This document shows, piece after piece, positions 24,847-40,632 of a DNA stretch of 64,000 nt (its first letter is position 1; each line of letters opens with the position of its first letter). The stretch lies in the NCBI GenBank assembly GCA_023159155.1, contig JAJNNX010000081.1, positions 46,341-110,340 on the forward strand, given 5' to 3'. Made by a program: the position numbers and the translations under genes. The DNA comes from Ustulina deusta. Taxonomy: Eukaryota; Ascomycota; Sordariomycetes; Xylariales; Xylariaceae. The notes under the pieces are model-generated. The model was not told the origin of the DNA. It ran no database searches and saw only the letters and a program-made list of their open reading frames with translations.

Positions 24847-25872
24847 TGCGCCCGTGGTGGTAATCTCATCGCCGACGAGGTAGCGAGGGTTGCCAGAGAG
24901 TTTGCGCCGTGGGCGGGTTGTGTCTGGTGTTCATGCCCGAGGTAGGCGACTAGAACAATGCCACTTCTGGACAGCTCTGGATCTGGATGCTATGTACTTA
25001 GGAGGAGGGAGCTGGGATCATGAATTGAACAAACAGCAGAAGTGATGCGACCTTGATGTCGGGAGTGTGCATTAAGAGGTACGATAAGATAAGGTACGGT
25101 ACGGTACGTACCTTAGCGCCTCCATGTCTCAACAACTTTAGGTAGGTACCTAAGCATGTGCTCTAGAAGTAGGTACGCATAGGTACCTTTATGTAGTGTA
25201 GTCCATGTAGTAGGTACCTGCGTCCCATCCCTCTCCCTTCTCTGCAATCAATTTGGGATGCATGTCGCAGCCAACATTGAACCTTTCAGATCTTGGGGTG
25301 TCACTTTACTGTAGTTATTTTGGTGACTGCATGTGCATATTTATCTGTATACTCCTTGTTGTAAGAAGGTAGCGCGTACCGCTCCACTCCCGAGGTCCTT
25401 CAATGTTTCTAGCACATGGGCATATATGTGTGTGTATTATATATATATATACACAATAGGCGCCCCGGAAACGAGGTTCCGGAGCAAGACCTCAGTTATA
25501 CCTATTCCGACCGTCTTGTCGCAAGTCTTTATACATTCGAGGCTTAGTCGGCTCGGTTGTCCAAGGGAACTCCACAATTGGTCTTTGGCACTGCAAAGTG
25601 TCCTCTTAACGCCCGGAGCTCATGTATCTATCCTGCCGACGTCCCGTGTGACGGGTACACCCTGCACCCAGTTCAACGACACATAATATATTCCAACAAC
25701 AACAATATCCCGACCTGCACCAGAGCAATCGATTCTGAACAGCCATCAATTCAAGTCGTTCGATTTGCGTGGCCCCCCTACAGCTTCTCCCGCGGCTGCA
25801 TCCGTCCTGCCCGTTGCGCCGTCGCCGCCTCCGTCTTGTTTACGGCACCCAAGCGTCCGTGGCTCGTTCAAC
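24847..25872. other. Divergent promoter region
   Basis: Lies between ALG8 (-) and the lectin gene (+). Rich in GGTACC palindromes (25081-25220) and a TGTGTAT(TA)nTACACA dyad at 25431-25455. In-frame codons just upstream of 25873 are probably 5' UTR. Confidence 0.55.
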
Positions 25873-27377
25873 ATGCGCCTCCCGCGGCAGTCCTCGATCC
25901 TCACCTTCGGCCTGGCTGCCATAGCGACAGCAGAAGCGCAGTTCTTGGTCGGCGAGCTTAGCTTTGGCTATACCGGCAGGTACGTGCTGATCCTGTCCCT
26001 GGTCATGTCTCGACTTGCGTCCATCTCGCTCTGGGGCGAACTAACACGCCACCACAATGCGACCACTGCAACTGCGCAAATCAAGTACATGTGAAGCTCA
26101 CACTCGTCGCTCCTGGCAGGATAAATGATCGCGGAGAGGCAGCCGTGCCCGGCTTCGCCATCCAGGGCACCCCGAACGTCCCCGAGGTCCTGTCCAACAA
26201 ACTCATACTCACACCGCCTGTGCCCGGCAACGCACGCGGCGCCGCCTGGGCCGACCAGCTCAACCAGTACCGCGAATGGGTGGCCGACGTCGACTTCCGC
26301 GCGAACGGTGGCGAGAGGGGGAGTGGCAATCTCAATATCTGGCTCGCGCGGCAGGGCAGCCAGGAGATAGGCTCGGCAAGCATCTACACCGTTGGCCGCT
26401 TCGACGGACTGGCCCTCGTCATTGACCAGCATGGCGGGTCCGCCGGCATGATCAGGGGTTTCCTCAATGACGGCACCATCGATTTCAAGTCGCACCACAG
26501 CGTCGACAGCCTCGCCTTTGGCCACTGCTACTATGCCTACCGCAACCTGGGGCGCCCTTCGCAGGTCAAGCTGCGCCAGACAGCCCAGGCCTTCAAGGTC
26601 GAGATCGACGATCGTCTCTGTTTCGAAAGCGATCAAATCACCATCCCTCCCGGCTACCAGTTCGGCATCACCGCCGCGTCCGCCGACAACCCAGATTCCT
26701 TCGAGATCTTCAAGTTGGTGGTCATGACCGAGAACCTCGCCGCCAAGTCACAAGGGACGCCGCCAACCCAGCAGCAACAGCAGCAGCAGCAGCAGCAGCA
26801 GCAAAACGAGGGGCAGAACCAGGCCAAGGCCCAGACGAGCTATGGCCGCAACAGCCAGAACAAGAATAGTGCGGGGTTCGACGAGGGATTCGACGACTCC
26901 GTTCCCGACACCTCCGCCGATTCCATCTCCAGCTCCAAGGCGCAATTCGCCGACCTACACAACCGGCTACAGAGTGTGAACCACCATCTATCGACCATCT
27001 TCCGGCAGGGCGCGGGAATGAACAACATGAACGAGAAGCGGCACGAGGAGACCTCGCAGATGATCAACGAGCTGAAGCAATCCCTATCGAAACTGGACAA
27101 GCTCGATAAGCTAGAGTGGCTCGCCAGCGAGATGACCAAGATGCAGCGGGACATCCAGAACATCAAGACGGACCTCAACAACAGGATCAGCCAGTCCGAG
27201 AACAACGTCAAGCGGGCCATAAGCTCCAACCACGGCACCATGCTCGAGCACGTGGCGATCCAGACAACACCACGCCACGGCAAGCTCATCTTTGTCATCA
27301 TCGGCAGTCAGATCGTCCTGGTGGCGGGCTATATCTACTACGAGCGGAAGAAGGCACTACCCAAGAAATATCTTTAG
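25873..27377 (+). CDS. L-type lectin ER-Golgi cargo receptor (ERGIC-53/Emp47-like)
   Basis: Type I membrane lectin that would bind high-mannose glycoproteins and cycle between ER and Golgi. Exons 25873-25979 and 26120-27377 (intron 140 nt) give 454 residues. Signal peptide: MRLPRQSSILTFGLAAIATAEA. The L-type lectin domain covers about residues 23-225 (FLVGELSFGYTGR, PGFAIQGTPNVPEVLSNKLILTPP, AWADQLNQYREWVADVDFRANG, YRNLGRPSQVKLRQTAQAFK). Next come a 12-Gln tract, a linker and a long coiled coil (residues about 310-415). One membrane span (LIFVIIGSQIVLVAGYIYY) and a short basic tail ending KKYL follow, which fits the KKXX ER-retrieval rule. The acceptor at 26119 is the one that joins GYTGR to INDRGEAAVPGF in frame; the earlier AG at 26096 does not. 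Confidence 0.9.
26769..26804 (+). repeat. CAG/CAA repeat encoding 12 Gln
   Basis: Coding trinucleotide repeat in the linker between the lectin domain and the coiled coil; mostly CAG with CAA at the third and last positions. Confidence 0.9.
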
Positions 27378-28040
27378 AAGCAAAAAAGGAAAAGAGAGGG
27401 AAAGGGGGAAAAAAAAAAAGAGAAAACGTTTAAAGGGACAAAAATTAAAATGGATGTGAGCCTCAAAAGTTGAAACCCCTATCTAGGAAGCGAGGCGTAA
27501 AATGGAAGGGGGCATCGGGGTTTATCATTGTATAAAAGCGACCAAGTATCTGGCATGAACTCGGCATAGTTACGGATCAACGTTTTTGGTTCTTGTTTTT
27601 TTGGACGTGCATCATTTAGCATTTACGCCTCCCCGAAAGGCCCATTCGTTTGAAGATGAAGACAAGACGACACAAAACCGTGTCGCACCGATAAAAAAAA
27701 AAAATTTTCGGTTGAAGCGAGCAGTAATGTAGCTACTTATACCCAACAGTTTCATCCGCCTGAATTTGAATATATACATATTTGTATAACTATCGCAAAT
27801 TATCATAAATAAATCGAATTTTTTTTTTCGTTAGTCGGAGAAGTAGTCTAATGAATGAATGATATGACGCTGTCTGCTAATATTGTATAATGAGATTATG
27901 TAACCCTGGGGAAAAGTCACCGTCATCGTATCCTGACCTCTTTATATAGTAATACAGCGATAACCAAGGCGATACGATAAGTTTCAAATAACACGTGCCT
28001 CGGAATAGACATTTCCTCTCCACCTAGCTCAGGCCAGGGG
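27378..28040. other. Convergent 3' intergenic region
   Basis: Lies between the lectin gene (+) and the aminopeptidase gene (-). A-rich runs (27406-27430, 27693-27704) and T run (27820-27828). No gene seen. Confidence 0.55.
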
Positions 28041-30599
<2,559 letters not shown>

Positions 30600-31539
30600 C
30601 AACATGCAGCAAGGTCTTGTGGCATTGGACCCGTGGTACGTCACGAATGGGGGCCACGCTCGCGTAGCCGGGATAAAGAATTTGTGTATATGCCATGTGT
30701 AGTGTAGGTGACAACCTACAGTGCGTCGAACTCATCCTCAACCACGAGGCTGTGTCTGATATCGGTGGCCTCCATACTTAGAGCCTATCGACCCGAGATC
30801 TCACGCCTAAGCCACCGGAGTCCCGAAATCGGGTTCGCACTCCCACGAGAGACTGTTTCAATGGTTTTATGCGATGCCGGCCTATCCGATCCGTGTTGCG
30901 GCGACGGTATATGCATATGTTGGTGGGTGGTGTCCAAGCGGTGTCTGTAGGGGGTTGTTGTTCAAGGTGTTGGGAACGCCAGGGGTCGAGGTCCATACTA
31001 CTACTACTTATGTCCCTAGGTAAGAAGTACATCATGATTACCTCCGACATGCAAGGTACATAGGTACCTGCTGTCTAACTGGTGGCTTTGTCTGTGGCGG
31101 GGAAAGAGGCTGAGGAAGATAGGGACCTACACTGTACGAAATACAGATGACAAAATAGCGAGAGCACCGACAACTTCATATCTACACAGAAGTCTACCAA
31201 GCAGATACAGATCGATACCTATTACCTACAAGCTGAAATAGGTAACATGAATAGATCTACGCCAATCAATCCCGATCGGTAATTTGATATTTTACTATAT
31301 AGGCATATATATATACTTGCCAAAGTAGAAGTTGCGCCTCTATGCTTTCTTGTCTCATGAGTCGTCATGGGTAGTTTTTTACAGAGAAATCCACAGAGAA
31401 CATCGTCTCCTCGTTTAGCATAGTCCCTATCCCCATTGTCCAAGGCCTCGCGGGAAGATCTGAGCTATGCAGTGGGTATCTTTTTCTCCCTCTCTCTTTT
31501 GTGCCTTATTCCCTTTGCACCGTATGAAAATCAATAGTA
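30600..31539. other. Intergenic region
   Basis: Upstream of the aminopeptidase gene and downstream of the transcription factor gene. Contains a TAGGTACC palindrome near 31060 and TA-rich sequence near 31290-31315. No gene seen. Confidence 0.5.
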
Positions 31540-34500
31540 TCAATCCATTCCATGCTGTGGAAACATACCTTGCCAAGATGTATTGGCAAGCATGTGATCG
31601 TAATCTCTCGGTTGATGCCGCAGTTGTTCCTGCTCTATTTGTAGACCCTGGGTATGGGGTCGGTGTGGTGATGGGTGCATTTGTTGGGAGGGCAACATTG
31701 GATCTGAGTACATGTGTGCCGGAAATGGAAGACCTGGACTCCCCTGTGAATGCATTAAATACGGCGGAAGGGGGCCCAGTAACTGGCCTTCGATACCATC
31801 ATAGAGCTGAGGCACATAATACGATGAAGGATCATGCGGTAATACACCCCCAGAGTTAGCATGATGCAGACTGGATCCGTGGATACCAAAGTCGGCTTGC
31901 GGCTGGCTTGGATACGCTAGCGGGTCGTCCGACGGAAACATCATGGCGTCGAGTCGATGTATCTGCTGAGCCGCCCCTGTCGTGCCGAGTTGTAACTTGG
32001 CCAGACTAACATCACTTAGGCTCGTTGCTGGGATTGAATCCCGTGACGCTGCCGTAATATCTGAGGGAGAGAAATGAAAGGAGCTAAAGGCTGGGTCGAT
32101 ATTGGGACTGGATACGTGCTCGTCACAAAAAGGGCCAGTGTGAGATACTGGCGCTGGTGAGCGCTTTTGCATCTTTGCAGAGATGGTTTTTGAGAAGCTA
32201 GCTCCTTTGGAAGCGCCCCGAGATGACGTTGGGGAATTAGCTTGCTGTGCCGATGGACTGCTCTCGAGCTTTAGGCCTGGCCGTGCTCGCTTCTTCGAAG
32301 GCCCAGTCTGCACCTCGAAATCTTTGAGATTGACTGGCAATTGATCGAAGAGAGTCTAGAATGGTCAATCACCTACTGCTCTTTATTCATAGTACGCGAG
32401 GGATGAGACTTACCTCCAAAGCACTCGAAATTCGATCTGCAACCATGCTTTTCGCCGCGAGCTCGCCAATCATGTTTTTCCCAGCTATAGCATCTGCTAG
32501 TATTTCCTTCGATCCTGCCTTGTTCTGGTTCTCCAAAACGAAGAATACTAGGGAGATGATGGCGAAAAACTCCGAAAAGAGCGTAAACCAATAGGGTCCC
32601 ACGAGAGAGACTTGTTTCCGCATCTCGGTGCCAATATGCACGATATTACGGGCGACTGTTATGTATGCAGCTCCACACGCGTAAGCGCGTTCACTAACAT
32701 CCTTGCCAGCGCAGAACCTTGGAGAGACGTAGTGAAGGAAGGGCCTGTAAAGAACCATTTGGACATGGGCGTAGGCAAACCTGAGTAAATTACGGATGCT
32801 AGTCAAGAGTTAGCGCCTCGTTCGCCGTAGGCCACAGTTGCGACGAGCAATAGACGATTAACCGCAGCACGTCGCGGACATTCGGGACTCGGGCTCAAAA
32901 AAGTAATCTTACCGCACAACTTCAACTGGTCCCTCGGGATTTGGCCGCCAAGCGAATGGTAACTGCTCGTTCCAATGTTGAAGCTCGTCTTCCATTTCTT
33001 TAATCCGTGCATAGCTAACCATATAGGAGGCATATTGCGAATCGTCCTCGTCTACTACTTTAGGATCCACCCTCTTTAAGGGATAGACGTTCCTAACAAC
33101 TTTGCTTAATAGGTCCATCAACTTGACGTGCGCATTGAAAGCTTCGATGTACGAAGGGGTACCGGAAGGTGGAGTTGTGATCCCTTCTTTAGTGATGAAT
33201 TGGTCATCCACAGCGGTTGGGAGCAATTGGTCGATATCGTCGTCGTTCAGAAGCAGCGGGAATCCTAGTAGAGCAGATACGTAGGTGTCCATCTGTCGAC
33301 ATATATAGAAGACCCGACGTCTCGTTTCGGATTCGATGGGATCCAGCTTAACATACGGTAAATGACGATGCAATCCCATTCTAAGCGCAGATCGCAAGGC
33401 GATGCCAACAAAACCATAGCACGTGCTTAGGTTCGAAATAGATTGCAGGAACAAGATCATGAAAAGCAAGGCTTGAAGTGAAGTGAGGTCACGGCACTCA
33501 GTAATATCCTGTAATAAGAATCTGGCGGAGCTGTAGTAATTAAGTCTGCACAAGAACGATGTCAGCTATCTAGTCGAAGATCGGAGAGATGGAATGTATT
33601 ACGCTTCATCAATGGATCTCTTGTATGGTGGCGAATTCGTCACCCGGTCATCAGGCACATTATACATACAGCCAAGAGCCATGGCTGCGTACGCGAGGGC
33701 CAAATTCCTCTTGTCTTCTGTCCCGAAGTCGTCACTCGGTTTTTCGTACAAACTGTCGAGCATGCCGTAGAACGTAGGTTTGTGAACAATCCGCAGCAGG
33801 CAAGTAGCGTTGTCCAAAGACTCTGAGCAGAGCGCGAGTGCTCTCTCCTTGGATGGGAGGTTCACTGTGGACGGGCTGGGAGTCGCGGCCCATGGAGAGC
33901 TTGGCGTGGGTCTAGGAGAATCGAGGGTCGTAACCCCCATAGGTCGGGGAGGCCGTGGCAAGAAGGGGATTTGATAATCCCTCCCTAACAAGGTCCGAAA
34001 ATGCTTCTTCATTTGCTTAAAGAAAACGGACCCAGAAGATGTACCATGAAAGTCGTAGTCACCGCTTTCGCTGAGATCAAGTTGACCCGCACTAGATATC
34101 ATGGACTGCAACTGGCCCTCTGAAGCGCCCGGTTTGGGCTGGTCCCTCCTTTGGGCCGTAGCGGCCTTCTGTCTGGCCTGCTCGCGCATCCTGAATTCCT
34201 GCTGGACAGCAGGATCCAGGTTGGGATCATTGAGATCAACATCGGGCATGAACTTGCGAAGCAGGGTCTCGGCTCTCGATAGCTTATTCTCGAGCGCTTC
34301 AATGTACTGCGGCGCCGGGTTTCGCCGCCTGTTGGAAGGCTTGTCGTAGGTACATTCTGGGGGGTTGGTGAGCGATGGAGAGACGAGGAGAAAGGGCAAG
34401 GGAAAAGCAAGCTACCATAGCTGTAGACCTGACAATGCGTGCAAGGTTGTTTGCCGTCGCACTTGATTTTCTTGCGACGGCATTCATCGCACGCGCGCGT

Positions 34501-34755
34501 CACACGACGGCGCTGCTGCAGAGGCAGCGGGGGCCCTGAGCGAGAGGCCGAGTCGGAAGGGGCTTCAAGATCATCCAGAGCATTGGAGCGTGGAGACTGG
34601 GTTCCGGCGACGCGAGCAGTCGGCGCGCTCTCATTCTCGAGCTCGTTGGGCAGGCCAGGGCCGGACGGGCTCGCAGCACGGGATGTATGCGGGGACTTCT
34701 TCGACGACGTCGCTCGATCCGCCGGCGGCTGTGAGGGGCGCGAGGAGGGGGTCAT
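31540..34755 (-). CDS. Zn2Cys6 fungal-specific transcription factor
   Basis: A 969-residue regulator. Exons: 34416-34755, 33603-34356, 32913-33545, 32414-32780, 31540-32355; all in frame. The binuclear zinc cluster is C89-x2-C92-x6-C99-x5-C105-x2-C108-x6-C115 (ACDECRRKKIKCDGKQPC), and intron 1 falls within the last spacer. A linker (KPSNRRRNPAPQYIEALENK) and a heptad-like dimerisation helix follow. The fungal_trans middle homology region spans about residues 320-580, including LNYYSSARFLLQDITECRDL, GLHRHLPYVKLDPIESETRR and RVFYICRQMDTYVSALLG. The C-terminus is Ser/Pro/Gln-rich and probably activating. The cluster sequence resembles the CLTA1-type regulators of plant pathogens as I remember them, but I cannot confirm orthology or targets. 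Nuclear DNA binding is expected. It shares a 3.1 kb divergent promoter with RCM1. Confidence 0.88.
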
Positions 34756-37700
34756 ATCCGGCTGAACAAATCGTCGATTGACGAGGGAATCCGGTGCGAC
34801 CAGAAAGGAGCTCGTGAGAGAGACAAGGAGCCTTCCCTGTCAGCCAGAAACCATTACTTGTTGGCAGATGAGCGTCCGTGTCGCATTTTGAAGGACCGGT
34901 GATGAAAGCGAGGGTCGATGGAGGAGGCGTGCAGGCGTGGAGGCGTGGAGGGCGACAGGTTCAAGGGAACGAGTGCTACAGTCGATGTGTTTCGGGTGCG
35001 TGCGTGCGCGTGTGCTGTGCTGGGTGTGCTGGGTCGGCGGTAGTGGTACTGATTCGTCGGAAATGAAGCTTGGCATAGCCGCTGGACTGATGATGTATGC
35101 CCCAAAAGACGGGAGGCGTCGTGGTATTTGTTCCCACCTCAGTACCTACAGTACCTACGGGATAGATACTGTAGGTCTGTAGGTACCTACTTACTTAGGT
35201 AGTCAACCGTCGCCGCAGTGTTCCCTCAGGGAGGAAAGGGGGGGATGTGCCTTGGAAGGTACTGTGCAGTCCACCCTGATGATGCGCCTTGTGGGGCCCG
35301 AATACACACGAACTACCAGTGCGAGAAGAAGGGAAGAAGGCGGTCCAATGGGAGGCGAGCGGGTAGCGGATCATGGCTGAGCACCAATACCGTGGACCCA
35401 CAGCACGAATTGGATACTGGAGGCGCTGGGTGCAGGTGAGGAACCAAGTGAGGGTGGAGAAACAAGGACAGTTTGAAGTGAAAGACACAGATACGGTATA
35501 CCTAACGGACCTACGTCCTGCTGTACCACCTATCCTCCAGATTACAGCTGCAGTATACACACCATGCGTAGTATAGATACCGGAGATGCCCAGGAGGTAT
35601 AGCCTCGCGTGATAAATAAGTTGGTATGTCGGCAGAGAATATTTCTTGCTTATTATACCAGCTCTATCTTCCGACTTCAGGTTTTATCTGCCGCCAGTGT
35701 GAGTGTGTGTCGAGATAAATATCCAGCATACCTATGATATATCCCGTCCACCTTGGTTTTTTTGTGTATCTGTGTGTGTCTGTGTATCCATCTCTGTTGT
35801 ATACTACGTAAGTGAGGCTTGGAAGAAGGCTGGGCAGCCCTACCTCATTCGTCGGCGCTACCTAAGCGTACCAATATCGTCAATCCATCGGACCATTCGT
35901 GCTTGGCTTGGCTTCGGGTGATATCTCGTGCCAAAAAAAAAAGTAGGCAGTGTGGACTCCGAAGTACAGTATCCAGCTACCCTACGGATATACCTACCTG
36001 AGTACCCAATGTAAGAAGAGAGCGAGCTTTAGGTGCATTGATCTGCCTGGGTACTCAGTGTAGAAAAGCCAAAACAGCCAATTACTCATCTGGATATGAC
36101 CTACCTATCCTCCATGCAGCTCTGTGCTGCTGTCAGACATCCTGTTATCATCGCTGCTTATTCCTTACGTGCATGTGAGTATGCTATGATCCAATGCCTG
36201 CACTCACGACATATTAGTGGTCATGAACATTCTTGGCCCCGCCTCTTACCACGTATCTCTCTGCAGTCCTGCCTACGTAGTTACGTGGACACAGGCTTTC
36301 TACGCCAGCGAAAGGCATATGTGGAAAGGGTTAGCGATGTAGTACCTAACCACTTGGCTGTGGTGTTAGCAGCTACCTCGGACTGTCTCGACGGGTGAAG
36401 AGGTAGCCGTCTTTTGACGAGGGGTTTGGAGTTTCAAAATGGAATCAAACAATGCATCTCTTGTTATTCCATTGGACAACGGAACTCAGGTGTAATTCGG
36501 ATCAAAAAGCACTAGGTAGGTCAAGCCATCCCCGGGCAATGCTTCATACCATGTAAGTGTCAACATCAAAAACTGGCCTTGCTATCTGTCTGTGCACTTG
36601 GTATACTTAAGAGGTCCAGGCAGGAACCCCATACCGATGTACCTCCAGTGCAAACATGGTAGAGAAACCCGGTGCCTCGGGACTTAAATTAACAAGTGAT
36701 TTTGGGCAGTTATCTGATCAATATGGAGAGAATCAAGTCAGAGAACCTACATAGTATGTCTATAATACACGACACCCCGGAAAAGCGGCACGTGAAGCTG
36801 CCACGCCAAGAACTACTAATGGGGACACGCAACGGGCTGCCTCACGCCTTCATACACAACTTACATACTCTGTGCAGCCCACTCTAAGGCGCCTTCGGCA
36901 ACTCCGGAGTGTCCGCTCGGGGGCCGGGACTCGGCAGGACCTTTCATCCTGAGTACCGGTATATGAAAAAAATATATAATAAAAACATGGACTATATGAG
37001 CGCCTAGACACTTAACAATAGTTTTCTCTTACAAGATAGTTTCCCTAAAGTGATATGTCTACCTTAGTATATGCCTACATGTATACACTAATACCTACCT
37101 ATCTACCTAAGCTAGTAGATCAAACTACATATTTCCTAATTATAGAATGACTTTCTAGGTTGTAAACGTTGAATCATTGCGGACTTAACTCGCTATGCTG
37201 TAGGTATCCTTGGACGATTGTCGGAAATCCACAATTCTAGTAAGCTCGGCAATAGGAGGCTACTATACTATACCGATAAAAAAGGCTGCTAGCACTTGAA
37301 TCTGGGCGCCTAGAGACCCCTCCAGCCAAGTTATCGCCTCGGCTTAATAAGCAACTGTTAATCAACCTAGTTATAGGTGGTAAGAATTATCAACAGAGCT
37401 AGCAAAATGGGTGATGGACACTAGGTAGACAAGAACATTGTGGTTTATATTCCAGACTTAAATTGTGAGTAGGGGGAGGAGTACTACTAGGTAGGTAGTT
37501 AGGTGATGTCATTCGGACTGCAGGTCAGGTGGGTATTTAATGTACATGTACAGAGAGGTACGAGAAGAGACCCAATAAACAACAGTGCGAATCACCGTAT
37601 TGAAAGTTACCCGGGGAGTTTAAACCAACGTTTATCTTATCGCTAAGATCTCAAATAGAAAAATGTATCGCAGATTTACATGCTACCAACTCTCATATCA

Positions 37701-37857
37701 AAGGTGCTATCGATCCCGACGGGGGCAGCCAACAACTCCTCGGGCATATTCCTCCACGTGAACAAAAGCAAATCGAACCATGTAATTCAACTTCATCACA
37801 AACACATGACGGCTTGGTTGGGTTGATTATGTACCTCCATCCATCCTCATTCTGTCC
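34756..37857. other. Divergent intergenic region, 3.1 kb
   Basis: Lies between the transcription factor (-) and RCM1 (+). GT-rich and TAGGTACC-rich motifs lie near 35140-35205. A GTGTGT stretch lies near 35700-35790. From about 36950 to 37560 the sequence becomes AT-rich with many TA steps and CTACCTA words, which may be an old decayed repeat. Frames here (for example 36096-36398) have no family resemblance. A long 5' leader or upstream elements of the transcription factor gene could account for part of it. Confidence 0.5.
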
Positions 37858-39696
37858 ATGTCTCTATATCACGAGACAGCTGACATTCTGTCTGCGCCGT
37901 CATCGACTGGCGGTAACCTGAAGACTCGCCTTTTTGGACACAAAAATAAAAAACCCATCAAGTCGCCTCCGCAGCAAATATATGCACTCGCCTCGGAAAC
38001 CTGCAAATGGAGCGCCGTGCTCAAGGAGGTTATAGACGGCTCTGAGCTCCTTCGTCATGAGCGCAAGGTATGCATGCATAGACTATGAGACCCCTTTCCG
38101 AATTCAAATCATCGGCGGGAAGAGTATCTCATCAATCGCTCACAGCTCACACCCCTGCTTGCCCTTCTACTTGTTCATGACTTCCTCTTATCACGGAAGG
38201 GCATCGCGCTACCCGCCTCACACGGCTTGAGAGCGGCTATCGAACGCCACAAGGCTCGTCTGACAGCAGAGCTGACCAGAGCCCGTCTGCGAAGGAAAGC
38301 GGCATCTATTGACGTGCTGTGTCAGTTAGTCACTGTCGAGTCTCTGGGCGAAGCTGGGCTGTACCCTCGTTGGGTCCGGGTGAACACGTTGAAGGCGACG
38401 TTGCAAGACCAGCTAGACACGACATTCAAGGATTTCGCCCGGGTAGCTAATGTGAGAGATGTCATCACCGGCTCGGCAGCGGGGAAATTACTCTACGTCG
38501 ATGAACATGTGCCGAACCTGCTGGCTCTCTCACCCACCTTCGAGATCACGAAGGCACACGCCTACACCTCGGGCGCCGTCATTCTGCAGGACAAGGCCTC
38601 GTGCTTCCCGGCATATCTACTAGACCCGCAGCCCGAAGACGGCGACGTTATTGACTCGTGCTCGGCCCCAGGGAACAAGACAACTCACGTCGCGGCCATC
38701 TTGAGGTCGCGCGTGGCTGACGGTGAGGAATGCACGCAAAAGGTTTACGCCTTTGAGAAAGACGAGTACCGCGCACGCACGCTAGACAAGATGGTGAACC
38801 TAGCAGGAGCCCAGGAGATCACGCGGATGAGCCTGGGACGGGATTTCTTGAAAGTCGACCCAGACGCCCCATTATACAAAAATGTCGGTGCTCTGCTTTT
38901 GGACCCAAGCTGCTCCGGCAGTGGGATAGTCGGCAGAGATGCCATGCCGACCATTCATCTCCCAGAGCAACCCGGTGCAGCATCGAAGAAGTCACCACCA
39001 CTCGACAAGAATCGCAAGCGGAAGCGAGAAGGTGGTACGGCAGACGAAGGTCGGCAACAAATATTAGTCGACGATGACGGAAAAGAGCTCGTGGTCTCTT
39101 CCGAGAAGGAGATGAAATTGCGATTGGAAGCCTTGTCGTCATTTCAGCTGTCGCTTCTCCTGCACGCCTTCACGTTCCCCGCGGCTCGGAGAGTGACATA
39201 CTCGACATGCTCCACTCACGCTGAGGAGAACGAGCACGTGGTCTTGAAGGCGCTGCAGTCAGAAGTTGCCGCGAGAAGGGGCTGGCGAATCATGAAGCGA
39301 GACCAACAAGTACGAGGGATGCGCGAGTGGCCGGTCCGGGGGTTCCTCGAGGCAAGCGGTGGGGACGAAGAGATCGCCGAGGCGTGTATCCGCTCGTATC
39401 AAGGCGATGGGCGAGGCGTCATGGGGTTCTTCGTGGCTGGGTTCGTCAGGGACGCTGGGGCCGGAAAGACCGAGGGCGCTATTCGGAACGAGAAGTCCGG
39501 GCCAGAAGGGGCGAAACATCAAGATCCAACAATAGACGGGAATGGTGCCTTGCCAAATGGCCTGGGGACTGAGGTAGCCGACCCGACGGACGCCCTGAGC
39601 GGAACCGACAGCGACTCTGGCGACACCAGCGATTCAGGTGTAGAAAGCGATACAAACGGTTCTGATACGGAGGAATGGGGCGGTTTTGCCGATTAA
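37858..39696 (+). CDS. RCM1: 25S rRNA (cytosine-C5) methyltransferase, NSUN5/RCM1-like
   Basis: SAM-dependent NOP2/Sun-family enzyme that makes m5C in large-subunit rRNA in the nucleolus. Exons 37858-38067 and 38146-39696 (intron 78 nt, GTATGC...CACAG) give 586 residues. The N-terminal region shows YHETADIL and CKWSAVLKEVIDGSELL. The RNA-binding extension includes YPRWVRVNTLK. The SAM-binding motif I is DSCSAPGNKTTHVAA (from D240). Motif IV is DPSCSGSG (C326). Motif VI is YSTCSTHAEENE with the catalytic cysteine C425. Between motifs IV and VI there is a Lys/Arg-rich insert (KNRKRKREGG) likely to act as a nuclear or nucleolar signal. The C-terminus is acidic and Ser-rich. Confidence 0.93.
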
Positions 39697-40632
39697 ATCT
39701 GAACCTAACTCCACTGTTGAAAGCTTTAGAGACAACCGTGCGGGCCATGAAGAAGGAAAGTAAGGGTAAATTTCATGTGCCATTACTGGCACTGTTCATG
39801 TCCTCTCATTATGAGCACGGCAACATAAGCGGCTAGTATTATTAGCAAGTCAACCAAAGCTGACTAGACGGCTAGACTGTTGCCACAAAATGTATTGTTC
39901 ATGACGAATAAAATTTTCGGAAGTGAAGAGACATGCAAAGTTTTCCAAAGTCGGTTGTGTTGACAGCATGTCACTGGTAATGTTCTAGCATTGACTGGAA
40001 AAGCGAAGTGGTAAGAAGGAAGGAGACTAATTGATATGGAAACTACTGCGAGGGGTAATATAGCCACTGTTCTTCGTACCTTTTTATAGGAACTGAGGAG
40101 GTTTAATCATATGATTATAACCGATGTTACCAAATTTCTTGACTCGATCAACGTCCACGGGTGTACATATATAAACGCACAGAGCACAATCACTACTGAG
40201 CAGCAAATATTTCAACGAGAAGCGGAGTAACATGAAGCTAGTCTCTTGTATTTAGAGTTCATGGATCAAAAAAAGGATATACAATTTGAATCGAAGACTT
40301 CACCTCCCTCCCTCTCTATCCAAATCTGCGCTTCAAGAGTGAGGGCAAACCACCACAAAAAGGATAATAAAGAACTCAAAAGACCCTATCGCTAATACAT
40401 GCACACTGATTCTGCTGCTAAAATATGATGATGTCTTCGTAGCATTCGTGGGGCGTGAGAGAATTGATTGTTGCTCTCAGTTTCCCGCCGATTCGTAATA
40501 TGTGCGCCGTCTTGTCCAGGCCCTGAATTTCCCTGATATTCCCTCCTTATACCCAAAAAAAGAAATAAAAACTTTGTATACACGAAGATGGAAGTATTTC
40601 TAGGTGAGTATACTAGATGAGTTTGCCAGGGC
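39697..40632. other. Convergent 3' intergenic region
   Basis: Lies between RCM1 (+) and the DUF1996 gene (-). AT-rich around 40080-40240 and A-rich near 40550-40570. No gene seen. Confidence 0.55.

Noticed and set aside
25333..25872. Frames extending upstream of the lectin ATG
   Set aside because: The signal peptide begins at 25873; upstream codons are Arg/Ser/Pro-rich and probably 5' UTR.
34756..37857. Possible secondary-metabolite or effector cluster around the Zn2Cys6 factor
   Set aside because: No polyketide synthase, NRPS, P450 or transporter genes nearby; neighbours are housekeeping.
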